A stretch of 23,109 nt of DNA from contig JBKEBD010000043.1 in assembly GCA_047972995.1 (NCBI GenBank), positions 1-23,109 on the forward strand. Direction: 5' to 3'. A program made the position numbers and the translations under genes. This document shows, piece by piece, positions 1 through 9,135 of this stretch. Position 1 is the stretch's first letter; each line of letters begins with the position of its first letter. Source of the stretch: JBKEDC01 sp047972995. Lineage in GTDB: Bacteria; Bacteroidota; Bacteroidia; Bacteroidales; Prolixibacteraceae. The notes beneath the pieces were generated by a model that made no database searches, was not told where the DNA came from, and saw only the letters and a list, made by a program, of their open reading frames with translations.

Positions 1-99
1 AGAAGATATATTATCTTTAATTTTCCCAATATGTTTATGATATTAAGTGTTGGCATTTTTAGGCCTTTGGTCTAAGAAACAAAAGCCAAGAAAAGCATT

Positions 100-206
<107 letters not shown>

Positions 207-214
207 TTTATTAC

Positions 215-251
215 AGCCCTTGTTGACAGCAATGTTAGCAAGGGCTTTTTT
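215..251 (+). terminator. Intrinsic terminator of the rRNA operon
   Basis: AGCCCTTG (215-222) pairs with CAAGGGCT (239-246), and a T-run follows (245-251). It sits directly after the 5S gene and is the expected end of the rRNA transcript. Confidence 0.9.
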
Positions 252-529
252 GTGTTTAGATGCGAAGTGCGAAGTCAGTGATGCAGAACGATAGTGCATT
301 GTAGAGAAGTACGAAGTGCAGTTTGGGAAGTATGATATGCAAAGCTAGAAGAGTAGATACCATTGTTCCCTGCATTACTTTGCACTTCGCATTCCCTTAT
401 TCAGGGTACAGGTCGGATCTTGTTTTCCAGCTATGCCTAAGTTATAGTTGATTATTCCTCATAAAAATAAGATAAACCGCTCGAATGATTCAAGTTGTTT
501 ACCCTATTTGATTATTTTCTCAGAGTTGT
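252..529. other. Gene-free spacer with a large imperfect inverted repeat
   Basis: No coding region is supported here. The spacer carries an imperfect inverted repeat: 260-286 (begins ATGCGAAGTGC) and 370-392 (ends GCACTTCGCAT). The outer 11 bases match perfectly. The inner part matches with one mismatch and a short gap. A shorter relative of the same words, GAAGTACGAAGTGCAG, lies between the arms near 306-321. It looks like non-coding repeat sequence rather than a gene. Confidence 0.6.
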
Positions 530-1315
530 TTAGAGTTCGATTTCAGAAACAGCATCTTCCCAATCGCTTTCAAGGTTAATACTTATATTTCCTGTTGCAT
601 TTGTTGTTGGTGTAATGACATACCTTTTCCCAGCTTCAGGACTCTCAATAGTTATTGATTTAATAACCTCAGCTTTGTCCGGAGAATAAATTGTTCCATC
701 CAAGAACTCTATTAGCATCTTCTCTCCTCCTAGCCCATAGGCAGGAGCAGTATTTTCAGTTCCTTCAATACTCCAGTACAACGATTCCTCATTTTGTGTT
801 ACACTAATGAAGAAGTTGCCGATGATTTTTACGATTTCTTCTTTATTCTTAAAGTCAACATCAATATGGAATGTCTTTAAGGCTACAGGTATTGTAATGC
901 TGTTTTCACCATAAGTGAGTTCATCGGTTGTGATAAACCCTTCATAGAGCTCCCCTGTAGCCTCACGGGTAGGAAATGAAAGCGAGGAAACTACACCAAA
1001 GTCAGTATAAGCAACAGTGGAAGCATATATGTCGTAGCATTTGCCAGAGCTCAGTGTACTCTCTGGTGTTAGGGCATTATCGAATGTAGTGCTGCTATCC
1101 TTTTCTTTGAAGTAAAAGAAAAAGTCATTAACATCCACCGATTCGCCTTCTGGACCATCAATAGTTCGGGGATGGAACACCTCTTCAGATACATCTAATC
1201 TAGTTTCAGAAATCTGAATGTTTAAAGATACGGGTTCGATAATACTGCTCGTGTTTGATTTCTTGCAAGCCGAGCAAGTTGCAATTAAAATTAGTAAATA
1301 GAGTGGTTTTCTCAT
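530..1315 (-). CDS. Hypothetical lipoprotein, 261 aa
   Basis: The protein starts MRKPLYLLILIATCSACKKS, a short hydrophobic signal peptide ending in a Cys pair (C14 or C17), so it is probably a lipoprotein. The mature part is acidic and rich in beta-strand-like stretches, with no catalytic motif I recognise. The C-terminal third (ESPEAGKRYVITPTTNATG) resembles an Ig-like or adhesin-like beta domain, but I cannot assign a family. It stands alone on the minus strand between the rRNA terminator and the spacer before efp. The start is the only ATG preceding the signal peptide. The cell-envelope location is inferred from the signal only, and the function is unknown. Confidence 0.8.
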   Translation of the reverse strand: MRKPLYLLILIATCSACKKSNTSSIIEPVSLNIQISETRLDVSEEVFHPRTIDGPEGESVDVNDFFFYFKEKDSSTTFDNALTPESTLSSGKCYDIYASTVAYTDFGVVSSLSFPTREATGELYEGFITTDELTYGENSITIPVALKTFHIDVDFKNKEEIVKIIGNFFISVTQNEESLYWSIEGTENTAPAYGLGGEKMLIEFLDGTIYSPDKAEVIKSITIESPEAGKRYVITPTTNATGNISINLESDWEDAVSEIEL

Positions 1316-1903
1316 TGTTTTGTAAATTTAAAGTTAGTTTGTTGTAAAACAAATAAAAATAGTTTGGTATTAAATATGGATTTAAATAGAACACCTTAAA
1401 TTCAAGTATTAATAGCACTGCTAAAGTATAATAAGGATTAAAATCTTGTTTTTCATGGCTAAAAGTTTTATTTGATATTTCGTAAATTACAAGATCTTAA
1501 GATATCTCTCCTTAAAATGTTTGCTAACAGGGGTATCTAGCAAACAAGATACAACATTCGTAAATACGTAATTTAAAATTTTTCTAAACGAATTTCACTA
1601 AAATATACGCTGAAAGATGCAATTGCCAATTTTGCAGGGTGTAGTTGTTGAAATATTCTTTAGAGAATTATGAATGTTTTTCGTTTCTTTCAATTCCAAA
1701 TTTTCAAACAAGAGTGTTTGGTATAAATATCAGCTTTGTATAATTTGGTAATACTTTTCAGGACGGCACGGTATCTTTATCATCGATAATATCTTGCATC
1801 GAAGCTATGCTGCTTTTTATTTAATTTTGTGTGACATATATTTAAGCTAAAATCTTACATTTGCATGAATTTACAGAATAATAAATCATAAGATAATAGA
1901 AAA
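1316..1903. other. AT-rich divergent spacer between lipoprotein gene and efp
   Basis: This 588-base spacer separates two divergently transcribed genes. The only element I can support is the efp promoter near its right end. A near-palindrome, AGATCTTAAGATATCT, lies near 1493-1508 and has no clear role. I see no further open reading frame, RNA gene or insertion sequence. Confidence 0.6.
1836..1863 (+). promoter_or_regulatory. Bacteroidota-type promoter of efp
   Basis: TACATTTG at 1856-1863 matches the Bacteroidota -7 consensus TAnnTTTG exactly. A TTTG at 1836-1839 lies 16 bases upstream, slightly closer than the usual -33 spacing. The efp ATG is 40 bases downstream, leaving a leader of roughly 30-35 bases. 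Assigned from sequence match only. Confidence 0.6.
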
Positions 1904-2470
1904 ATGGCAACTACTTCAGATTTTAAAAATGGTATGACCATCGACTTCAACGGTCAACTATGTACCATCATTCAATTCCAACATGTGAAACCAGGTAAAG
2001 GTCCTGCTTTTGTGCGTACCAAACTAAAAAACGTGAAAACAGGCAAGGTGATTGACAATACGTTCAACTCGGGTGTGAAAGTAGAAACGGTGCGCATCGA
2101 GCGTCGCCCTTATCAGTATCTTTATCAAGATGATATGGGTTTCAATTTTATGCATACTGAAACTTTCGAGCAAGTATCAATCGACCCCGATTTGATTCAA
2201 AACAACGATTTGATGAAAGAAGGTTCAGTTATTGAAATTAACTTTCACGCTGAAACTGAAACTCCACTTACTGCCGAATTGCCACAATATGTAGAATTGG
2301 AAGTAACCGAAACTATTGCTGGAGAGAAAGGGAATACAGCTTCATCAACAGCATTGAAACCAGCCACAGTTGAAACAGGTGCTGAAATCATGGTGCCAAT
2401 GTTCATCAATGCTGGAGAAACTATTAAAGTAGATACTTCAGACCGTACATATAAGGAACGTGTGCGCTAA
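1904..2470 (+). CDS. efp: Translation elongation factor P
   Basis: EF-P binds the ribosome between the P and E sites and relieves stalling at proline runs. The 188-residue length is standard. The N-terminal KOW-like domain (about 3-60) carries the tip loop HVKPGKGPAF, with K32 at the position that is post-translationally modified in many bacteria. Two OB-fold domains follow (about 67-121 and 129-185), ending with the conserved DTSDRTYKERV. No modification enzyme (EpmA/EpmB or EarP type) is encoded in this window, and a Lys rather than Arg at the tip argues against rhamnosylation. The gene is monocistronic: it has its own promoter and is closed by a strong terminator at 2533. Confidence 0.97.
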   Translation: MATTSDFKNGMTIDFNGQLCTIIQFQHVKPGKGPAFVRTKLKNVKTGKVIDNTFNSGVKVETVRIERRPYQYLYQDDMGFNFMHTETFEQVSIDPDLIQNNDLMKEGSVIEINFHAETETPLTAELPQYVELEVTETIAGEKGNTASSTALKPATVETGAEIMVPMFINAGETIKVDTSDRTYKERVR

Positions 2471-2532
2471 GCATTGCAGTTCTTTTGATTTCGTTTTGTA
2501 ACACCTTTTCAAAGCGAAAATAACAAGCACAG

Positions 2533-2568
2533 AAAAGGCTAGTCGAAATATTCCGACTAGCCTTTTTT
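2533..2568 (+). terminator. Intrinsic terminator after efp
   Basis: AAAAGGCTAGTCG (2533-2545) pairs with CGACTAGCCTTTT (2554-2566), with an 8-base loop and T-run. The opposite strand also has a T-run after the stem, so it may stop transcription both ways between convergent efp and susD. Confidence 0.9.
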
Positions 2569-2621
2569 GCGATGACGTGAACTTGGCTCTATTTAAAACT
2601 TGAGTTTCGGTGGGTATAAAG

Positions 2622-2645
2622 AAGGCTGCTCCTTGGAGCAGCCTT
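2622..2645 (-). terminator. Hairpin terminator after susD
   Basis: An 11-bp perfect stem AAGGCTGCTCC / GGAGCAGCCTT with a 2-base apical spacer lies 22 bases past the susD stop. On the minus strand it is followed by TTCTTTAT, an imperfect U-tract. The core AAGGCTGCTC recurs in the terminator at 22804. Confidence 0.75.
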
Positions 2646-2666
2646 AATGTTGTGTAACCAAGGTTT

Positions 2667-4307
2667 CTAGTTATATCCAGCCTTTTGTTTAAAGTCATCT
2701 TTGTTTTGAATTGCATCGAGGAAATCTTGAGGAAATGGACGAACATTGTGATTTTCAGTGATGTTTGGTGATCCGTCAGGATTGTACGCTCTAACACGTT
2801 CTACCAATTTCCCAGTACGTTTCAAATCGAACCAACGAAGTTCCTCTCCACAAAGTTCGCGAGCACGTTCATTCAATATGAAATCAAGCGTTAAATCAGA
2901 AGCCGAAACTTCCATCGCATTTTCATGTCCTGTAATAGCACGTTTCTTTCTTAGTGTATTTAAATAAGATAGTGCAGTAGATGGATTGCTTTCCATATAG
3001 CCTTCGGCAACAATAAGATACATTTCAGATATTCTAAACACAAAGAAGTCACGAGCACTTTCTACTGTAGCTACAGCAGGTCTAGTAGGATCGTCGAACT
3101 TTGATAGTTGGAAGGTCACATCGCGAGCCGTTTTTGGCGTTCCATCATCAGCATACAAATCGTCAATTCCTTTGAGTTGATATTTTAATGCCACACGATC
3201 GTATTCAGCATCTGGAATAGTGCCAGCTACTAAATAAATAGCAGTATCTGTCATATTCACGTAGTCGCCTTTACTTTCGGGATTGTTCATGTACCACACG
3301 GTTTTAAAAGAACCTTGATAGCGTTGGTCGTTTTCTTGATCGAATAATTCTAGCAGAAAACGAGTAGGCATATATCGGTTAAATGGTCTGCCATTCTCAA
3401 TATCGCGCACCATTCCAGATTCTACATCGTATTTCATACCATACATTAAGTGGAGGTTGTTTCCACTTCGTTCTTGAGCCGCATTGTCGAGTTCGTTATC
3501 TAATAAAAGGTTTGATGTGTAATTTACATACCAAATACATTCACTGTTGGTGCTACCTTCCGAGTTGCTCATGTCCCAAAGAGCAGTATAATCATCGAAT
3601 AAGTTAAATGGACCGTTATCAATAATTTCTTTTGCTAAATCGGCAGCAGCTTCTTTTTCGCCTCTAGTAAGTAGCATTCGAGCTTTCATGGCTTTTGCAG
3701 CCCATTTTGTTACTCGCCCACCTTCTTCCGTAGTTTCAGGGCAATTGGAGATAGCTACTTCAAGGTCAGCAAAAATTTGGGTATAAATATCATTAACAGA
3801 AGTATAATTTGCTGTGGTTATTACTCCCTTACTAGGTATTGTTGTATAATGAGTGTCTCCCCACATTTCAGCGATAATCCAAGAATATACTGCACGTAAA
3901 AATGATACCTCTCCAGTTAGTCTCTCGCCATCGTTCATGTCAATTTTACTGAGTCGATCTAATGCTTCGTTGCAGAAATTTAGTGCCTGATAGTTATAGC
4001 CCCAAAGAGAATATAGTTCAGAATTGTCGGCTGTAAATCCAGAAGAATAATTTACAATAGCTTGGTTAGTATGACCTTTTGCACGAGTCATAATGTCTGT
4101 ACAAGATCCCGCAAAGTTTGAAGCTTTCTCCTTACCAAACCAATATCGGAGAGGTGTGTAGCAGGCATCGGTCAAATCACGAACACCAGCTTCTGTGTTA
4201 TAATATTGGTCGCTCAATGAGCTTTTGTTTTCTTCAGATAGAAAGTCGGCACAAGATACTAAGGTAAAGCTTAGTATGGCTGATAATATATATGCAGAGT
4301 ATTTCAT
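2667..4307 (-). CDS. SusD/RagB-family outer-membrane nutrient-binding lipoprotein
   Basis: SusD-like proteins form the extracellular lid on SusC-like TonB-dependent transporters and help capture oligosaccharides or other large nutrients. This one has 546 residues, normal for the family. The signal peptide ends in the lipobox LVSC (Cys19), followed by ADFLSEENKS. The N-terminal region (about 30-330) is helical and TPR-like. The C-terminal region has the typical RNERARELCGEELRWFDLKRTG block (about residues 470-500 without the first residue; key residues E, R and W) and a typical basic tail. It lies 17 bases downstream of the susC stop and is surely co-transcribed with it. No hydrolase, ECF sigma factor or hybrid sensor gene lies nearby, so the substrate cannot be guessed. 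It may lack a working partner because susC is frameshifted here. Confidence 0.93.
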   Translation of the reverse strand: MKYSAYILSAILSFTLVSCADFLSEENKSSLSDQYYNTEAGVRDLTDACYTPLRYWFGKEKASNFAGSCTDIMTRAKGHTNQAIVNYSSGFTADNSELYSLWGYNYQALNFCNEALDRLSKIDMNDGERLTGEVSFLRAVYSWIIAEMWGDTHYTTIPSKGVITTANYTSVNDIYTQIFADLEVAISNCPETTEEGGRVTKWAAKAMKARMLLTRGEKEAAADLAKEIIDNGPFNLFDDYTALWDMSNSEGSTNSECIWYVNYTSNLLLDNELDNAAQERSGNNLHLMYGMKYDVESGMVRDIENGRPFNRYMPTRFLLELFDQENDQRYQGSFKTVWYMNNPESKGDYVNMTDTAIYLVAGTIPDAEYDRVALKYQLKGIDDLYADDGTPKTARDVTFQLSKFDDPTRPAVATVESARDFFVFRISEMYLIVAEGYMESNPSTALSYLNTLRKKRAITGHENAMEVSASDLTLDFILNERARELCGEELRWFDLKRTGKLVERVRAYNPDGSPNITENHNVRPFPQDFLDAIQNKDDFKQKAGYN

Positions 4308-4324
4308 AATATTTGTTTTAAGAT

Positions 4325-7277
4325 TTAGAATTCAAGATTTACACCAAAAACTGTTTGTTTTGTGAGAGGGTAGTTTATAGAACCACCTCGTTCAGGATCG
4401 TAGTTGTCGATACCACTAAATGTAATTTGGTTTTTAAGCGTAAGATAAAAACGAAGTCTGGTCAATCCCCATTTGTCAAGCACTTTATTTGGCATATTAT
4501 ATGCAAATGTGATGTCTTTAATTTTCAAGAAGTTGCCTTTTACATAGTTGAGCGTACTCTTATAAGGATAATTTTCAGTACTTGGACGAGGGAAAGCATT
4601 TGTAGGATTCTCAGGAGTACAGTAATCTACATTTGCTTGGTTTTCTTGCGAACCTGGACGGAATGCACCGTAATATTCGTAGTCGATGTAGTATCCGAAT
4701 CTGCCATAAAGGAAGAAGCTAAAATCGAAGTTGCCATAAGAAAATCTATTTGTCATACCGAAAGTAAACTTTGGGCTAGCATTGTAAACCACACGGTCTT
4801 CAGCGTCAATGTCGCCATCGGTATCTTGAACCTTTATTTGTCCCGGTTTTCTGTCATATTTTGCAGCTTCATCGGCTTCATCGGTTTGCCAAATACCTTC
4901 TTTTTTGTAATCGTAAATTACATTTATCTGTTCTCCTAAGAACCAGCCGTTACCCACATCTTGCGTTACTCCCTCCGATAGTTTTGAGATTTCGTTCACA
5001 TTGTAAGAGAAGTTCATATCGGTAGTCCAGCGGAATTTATTATTGTTAATGTTTAGGGTGTTCAACGCTAGGTCGAATCCTGAGCCTTGAGTTTCGCCAA
5101 TATTTTCGAATACCGAGGTGTATCCTGTGGTATTTGGAATGAGGCGAGGCATAAGAATATTAGAAGTTACAGATTGATAATAGTCGATAGTACCACTAAT
5201 TCGATTATCGAAGAAGCCAAAATCAAGACCAATATCGAAAACCGAAGTTGTTTCCCATGTTAAGTCTGGGTTTGGAATAGTTGCTGGATAATACCCATAG
5301 GCTGCAACTTCTCCAGCACCAGTGGTAAAAGCGTAAGTAGAATTGCCAAGAGTTGCTAATGTTGAATACGGGCTTACTCCTGATTGTCCTGATTGTCCCC
5401 AGCTTAAACGAAGTTTTAAGTTTGAAATTTTCTCGGCGTTGCTCATGAAATTTTCTTGGTTGATTCTCCATCCAACAGCAACAGAAGGAAAATACCCCCA
5501 TTTGTTTCCGTCGGCTAATACAGAAGAACCATCGGCACGCATTGATGCAGTTAAAAGGTAGCGTTCTTTGAATTTATAGTTTACACGCCCAAAGAATGAG
5601 GCTAACTGCGATTCGGTAAGATCTGAATCTGTTGTAAGATTCTCGGTGTTCGACGATAAGTCGAAGTTCTCGGTAATGTCGGCAGCTTGATTTCTACCGT
5701 ATAGATTATAAGTTTCTTGGCGATTTGTAATTGTACTTGTTCCGAACATCACGTTTAATCCGTGTTGTTCGGGTAATTTGAAGTCATAGTTTAGAGTGTT
5801 CTCCCAAGTAAGATTACGATTGCTAGTGAGGTCTGCACCCGATTCAGAGTAGGCATCAGCTGTTTTCGTAGTCACTTTGCCATAGTAATATCCTCTAGTG
5901 GCACTTTGTTGGTCAATACCCAATGTTGTATTAAATACTAAACCATCGATAATTTCCCAATTTACGTATCCTGTTCCGAAAAAACGAGTAGTAGCAGTGT
6001 TATCTCTAATAGCTCCATCCACATCGTCAACTAGTGGATTTAATGCATCGGAGCGTCCGGGTGTTGGGTAAAGATTTATTGATCCATCATCATTATACGC
6101 TTTTGCTACGGGTAATATTTTTCCGATATTCCAGAAAGAAGCATTGCGATTGTCTTGCTCCTTATAGGTGTATAAGAAGTTTGAGCCCACACGGAAATTA
6201 TCACTCAATTTATGGTCTAATGCTAAGCGTCCATTGTAGCGAGTGTAATGGTCGTTTGTTTGCAACAGCCCTTGTTCATCTTGAATGCCTGCCGAGAGAC
6301 TATAAGTTGTTTTGTCATTCCCACCTCGCATAGCTAATTCGTAGTTCTGAGTATAGCCATTGCTAAGTAACTCATCGAACCAATTCACATCGTATCCTTT
6401 TTTGTAATAGTCTAGTTCGGCACCTGAGAAAATGTCAGCATCATTACTAGTATCGTTCCAAACGCCTTCTGTTCTATAGGCTTCCCTTTTTAGGTTCATA
6501 TACTGCTCAGAGTTCATAAATTCAGGATAATCAGTTAGCTGATTCATTGAATAGTAAGCATTGAACGATATGGTAGATTTGCCTGCTTTTCCTTTCTTTG
6601 TAGTAATGAGAATAACCCCATTGGCTCCTCGTGAACCATAAATTGCAGTTGATGAAGCATCCTTAAGAATTTCCATCGACTCAATATCTGTAGGATTGAT
6701 ATCTAGCGTGCTTCCGTAAGCTACACCATCTACTAATATAAGTGGGCTGTTTGATGCATTTAGTGAGCGTTCTCCTCGCATGATCATTGAGACTCCTGAT
6801 CCTGCTTGTCCGCGCTAGAGCGTGTTAAGTCAATCCCGCTTACTCGCCCTTGTAATGCCTCTAGTGGATTGTTCGATGGATTGTTTGCCACATCGTCTAT
6901 TTGTACAGAAGCTACTGACCCTGTCAGGTCGCTTTTCTTTTGCACACCATAGCCCAAGCCACTATTTCTTCCAAACCAATAGCATCTTCTTGGAGAGATA
7001 CATTGATTGTTGTTTTCCCATTGATAGCAATTCTTTGGGTTTCAAAGCCAATAAAAGTAAATATTAGTTTTGCATTTGGACTAGCTTGTATTTGGAATTT
7101 TCCGTCCATGTTAGTGACGGTTCCTGTGGTAGTACCTTCCACAATTACGTTTACGCCAGGTAGACTTTCTCCTTTCGTAGAACTAACTGTTCCTGAAATA
7201 ATGCCTTGTGCATATGCAGGAATGCAATAAACGGCAAGAAACAGTAATGAGATCATCAATTTCAATGCTCTTTTCAC
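4325..7277 (-). pseudogene. SusC/RagA-family TonB-linked outer-membrane transporter, two frameshifts
   Basis: The reading frame is in three pieces. From 7277 to about 6957 it encodes a signal peptide (residues 1-23, ending AYAQ) and a carboxypeptidase-regulatory-like domain, up to LEEIVA. From about 6955 to 6815 a second frame gives GYGVQKKSDLTGSVASV and then LQGRVSGIDLTRSSA. From about 6811 to 4325 a third frame gives GQAGSGVSMIMRGERSLNA, the plug (LVDGV, DIESMEILKDASSTAIYGSRGANG) and a beta-barrel ending in Phe. Joining the pieces needs one extra base near 6953-6958 and one near 6810-6811, giving about 984 residues, the normal SusC length. Both sites are short homopolymers. The start appears to be GTG at 7277, with an in-frame stop just upstream. 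It pairs with susD downstream. Either the gene is decayed or the assembly has two indel errors. Confidence 0.9.
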
Positions 7278-7494
7278 AAATGGTTATTTTAAATTAATAA
7301 ATCATGATGGTTTGTTTTGTTTTTGTAAATTCAATATTATATAAAAGTTAAACAAGCGAAAATTTTATATTTGTTTTTATTAATAAATATCAAAGAAAAG
7401 GTCGAATGAAGAGGGGAGAATATTATTTTGAAAATAAATGAATTAAAAATCGACTTTTATAACTCATTATCAAAAAAAAGGTTTTCCTTTGTTC

Positions 7495-7512
7495 CGTTGC
7501 AATATTGCAACG
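7495..7512. promoter_or_regulatory. 18-bp perfect palindrome before the RRM gene
   Basis: CGTTGCAATATTGCAACG is self-complementary over all 18 bases and lies 24 bases before the ATG at 7537. It is followed by a T-rich stretch. It could be a protein-binding operator or an RNA hairpin in the leader. The role is inferred from position only. Confidence 0.5.
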
Positions 7513-7536
7513 AGTATTTTTATTTTTTTATTTGTA

Positions 7537-7782
7537 ATGAACATTTATGTTTCAAACATTCCTTTTGCGGTTAGCAACGAGGAACTAGAAGATCTTTTCG
7601 CTAACTACGGAGAGGTAAGCTCAGCAAGAATTATTGTTGACAGAGAATCTAAAAGAAGTCGTGGTTTCGGTTTCGTAGAAATGGACAACGATGCAGATGC
7701 AAAATCAGCTATCGAAGGTCTTAACGGAAAAGAAATCAATGGTAGAGCTTTAAACGTAAACGAAGCTCGTCCTAGAGACTAA
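7537..7782 (+). CDS. Small RRM-domain RNA-binding protein, 81 aa
   Basis: This is a single RNA-recognition-motif protein. RNP2 is NIYVSNIPF at residues 2-10 and RNP1 is RSRGFGFVEM around residues 45-54. The two central aromatics of RNP1 that stack on RNA bases (F47/F49 region) are present. The end, NGRALNVNEARPRD, matches the last strand plus a short basic-acidic tail. I chose the ATG at 7537 because MNIYVSNIPF begins exactly where the RRM fold begins. An in-frame ATG at 7489 would add a 16-residue hydrophobic leader that overlaps the palindrome. Members of this family in Bacteroides are reported to influence polysaccharide-utilisation gene expression. The neighbouring SusCD pair makes this of interest but proves nothing. 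Transcription is monocistronic, with a terminator at 7829. Confidence 0.93.
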   Translation: MNIYVSNIPFAVSNEELEDLFANYGEVSSARIIVDRESKRSRGFGFVEMDNDADAKSAIEGLNGKEINGRALNVNEARPRD

Positions 7783-7828
7783 TCCTAAAGCAAAGAATTG
7801 ATTTAAGATATATTCTTTAAGATTTTAA

Positions 7829-7858
7829 AGCTCACCTTAGGAAGGTGGGCTTTTTTTT
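7829..7858 (+). terminator. Intrinsic terminator after the RRM gene
   Basis: AGCTCACCTT (7829-7838) pairs with AAGGTGGGCT (7842-7851), including one G-U pair, and eight Ts follow. Confidence 0.9.
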
Positions 7859-7961
7859 ATACATAAAAACTATCTTTGAGGCTTTACGAGAGAACAAAAA
7901 GGCATTTGGCATGGTTTTTGTTCTGAAAGCAATAAACGATATTAAATAAAAAAAGAAAATT

Positions 7962-8627
7962 ATGAAAAAGGTATTAGCATTAATTGCGATTGTAGTCGCT
8001 TTCTCTTCGTGTAATAATGACAAAGCTATGGAAAAAACGTATTGGGTGAATGGTGCGCTAGTGGATTGTATGGGTGTAGCCCCTAGAAAATGCTTACAAG
8101 TGCAAAAAGGAGAAGAGCTCGATGCACAAGTATGGCAAAACCTCTTTACTAAAATTGAAGGCTTCAACTATGAGCCGGGCTTTATTTATAAGCTAAAAGT
8201 GAAAGAGCAAAATTTGCCCGCAGAAGAAGTCCCCGCCGATGGTTCTTCAATTAAATACACTTTGGTGGAAGTGCTTGAAAAAACACCCGATGCACGTTTT
8301 GCACTTAATGGCGATTGGACACTCATCCGCCTTAATGGTGAGCCTATAAATCGTATGGTTCCTGCTCCAAAATTAAGCATTAATGTGGCAGATATGCACA
8401 TATCAGGTTCTGGAGGTTGCAATGAATATAACGCTGGAATTCAAGGGCTAACAACTACTGCAATTGCTTTGCGCCCTATGGCAGTATCGCAAAGAGCGTG
8501 CATTAATAAAAACATTGAGCACCCTTATTTCATTGCATTGAACAAAGTGAAAACTTATGCAATAGAAGATAACAAATTGTTGTGCTACGATGAAGAAGGA
8601 ACAGAAGTATTGGCTTTCTTCAAATAA
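7962..8627 (+). CDS. DUF4377-META (HslJ-like) domain lipoprotein, 221 aa
   Basis: The signal peptide MKKVLALIAIVVAFSSC ends in lipobox FSSC (Cys17). Residues about 25-90 match the DUF4377 pattern, with Cys pairs around VDCMGVAPRKCLQVQ, a Trp and a YKLKVKEQ strand. Residues about 115-220 match a META domain as in HslJ: NGDWTLIRLNGEPI, then SGSGGCNEYNAG, and a C-terminal strand region. HslJ in E. coli is linked to novobiocin resistance and heat shock, but the biochemical role of META domains is unclear. The protein is probably anchored in the periplasm-facing or outer membrane. It has its own terminator, so it is likely a single-gene unit. The domain names come from pattern recognition rather than a profile search. 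Confidence 0.85.
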   Translation: MKKVLALIAIVVAFSSCNNDKAMEKTYWVNGALVDCMGVAPRKCLQVQKGEELDAQVWQNLFTKIEGFNYEPGFIYKLKVKEQNLPAEEVPADGSSIKYTLVEVLEKTPDARFALNGDWTLIRLNGEPINRMVPAPKLSINVADMHISGSGGCNEYNAGIQGLTTTAIALRPMAVSQRACINKNIEHPYFIALNKVKTYAIEDNKLLCYDEEGTEVLAFFK

Positions 8628-8693
8628 AACTAGCATTAATACGAAACATGAGGACTGAGATGCGTGCGCTTCTCCCATGTGTTTACAACTTAC

Positions 8694-8740
8694 AAAAGCT
8701 CTGAAGAGACATAAAGCATGATCTCTTCAGAGCTTTTTCT
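8694..8740 (+). terminator. Intrinsic terminator after the META lipoprotein gene
   Basis: AAAAGCTCTGAAGAGA (8694-8709) pairs perfectly with TCTCTTCAGAGCTTTT (8722-8737). The loop is 12 bases and the tail is T-rich. Confidence 0.92.
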
Positions 8741-8880
8741 TTTCGTCAAAAATGAACCTTATCGGAACGTCCGAATACTTTTCGGGGCAGGGGATATTTA
8801 TAGGAAGTCAATCCGTTGGCGGAATTAAATAGTGGCATTTCAACTCAAAATATACGAATCCTATTTATGTATGTTGGTTC

Positions 8881-8972
8881 ATTTTTGTTTGAAAAAAGAC
8901 TTGGTCGCTTAATCTAGCTTATATTTTTGTTGAAAAAAGACTTAGTCGGATGGTTTGACTTGTATTTTTGTT
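8881..8972. repeat. Tandem repeat with 41-42 base period, 2.2 copies
   Basis: ATTTTTGTT occurs at 8881-8889, 8923-8931 and 8964-8972. The first two copies continue with GAAAAAAGACTTGGTCG and GAAAAAAGACTTAGTCG, containing the dyad GACT-n-AGTC. The remainder of each unit has diverged. The spacing of 42 and 41 bases is close to four helical turns. It lies about 235-325 bases before the decarboxylase start. Confidence 0.6.
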
Positions 8973-9127
8973 GTAAATAGTAGTGGGCGTTACAGGCTAC
9001 TTGCATTTTTTCCACTAACGGAATTGTAATTTGTAAGTTTTTTGTCTCGAATCAGTTGTATTTACATAATTTAACGCTTCAGCCCAGAATCAATTCGCTG
9101 AAATCACAAATAAAGGAAAACAAGTTA

Positions 9128-9135
9128 TATATTTG
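9128..9135 (+). promoter_or_regulatory. -7 promoter box of the decarboxylase gene
   Basis: TATATTTG matches TAnnTTTG exactly, 71 bases before the ATG. I see no convincing -33 TTG at the expected distance, so the call rests on one element. Confidence 0.45.

Noticed and set aside
1..99. A tRNA or 23S end before the 5S gene
   Set aside because: No cloverleaf or recognisable 23S sequence is visible. It is treated as probable rRNA spacer only.
6810..6958. Programmed ribosomal frameshifting in susC
   Set aside because: Two shifts in the same direction without slippery heptamers or downstream structures I can see are better explained by mutations or sequencing indels.
2667..7277. A full polysaccharide utilisation locus
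   Set aside because: No glycoside hydrolase, lyase, sulfatase or dedicated regulator flanks the SusC-SusD pair. The neighbours are efp and an RRM gene, each with its own terminator.
7489..7536. Upstream in-frame ATG extending the RRM protein by 16 residues
   Set aside because: The extension is hydrophobic, overlaps the palindrome, and the RRM fold begins exactly at the internal ATG at 7537.
8881..8972. Possible CRISPR array
   Set aside because: There are only about two copies with diverged units, no uniform spacers and no cas genes.
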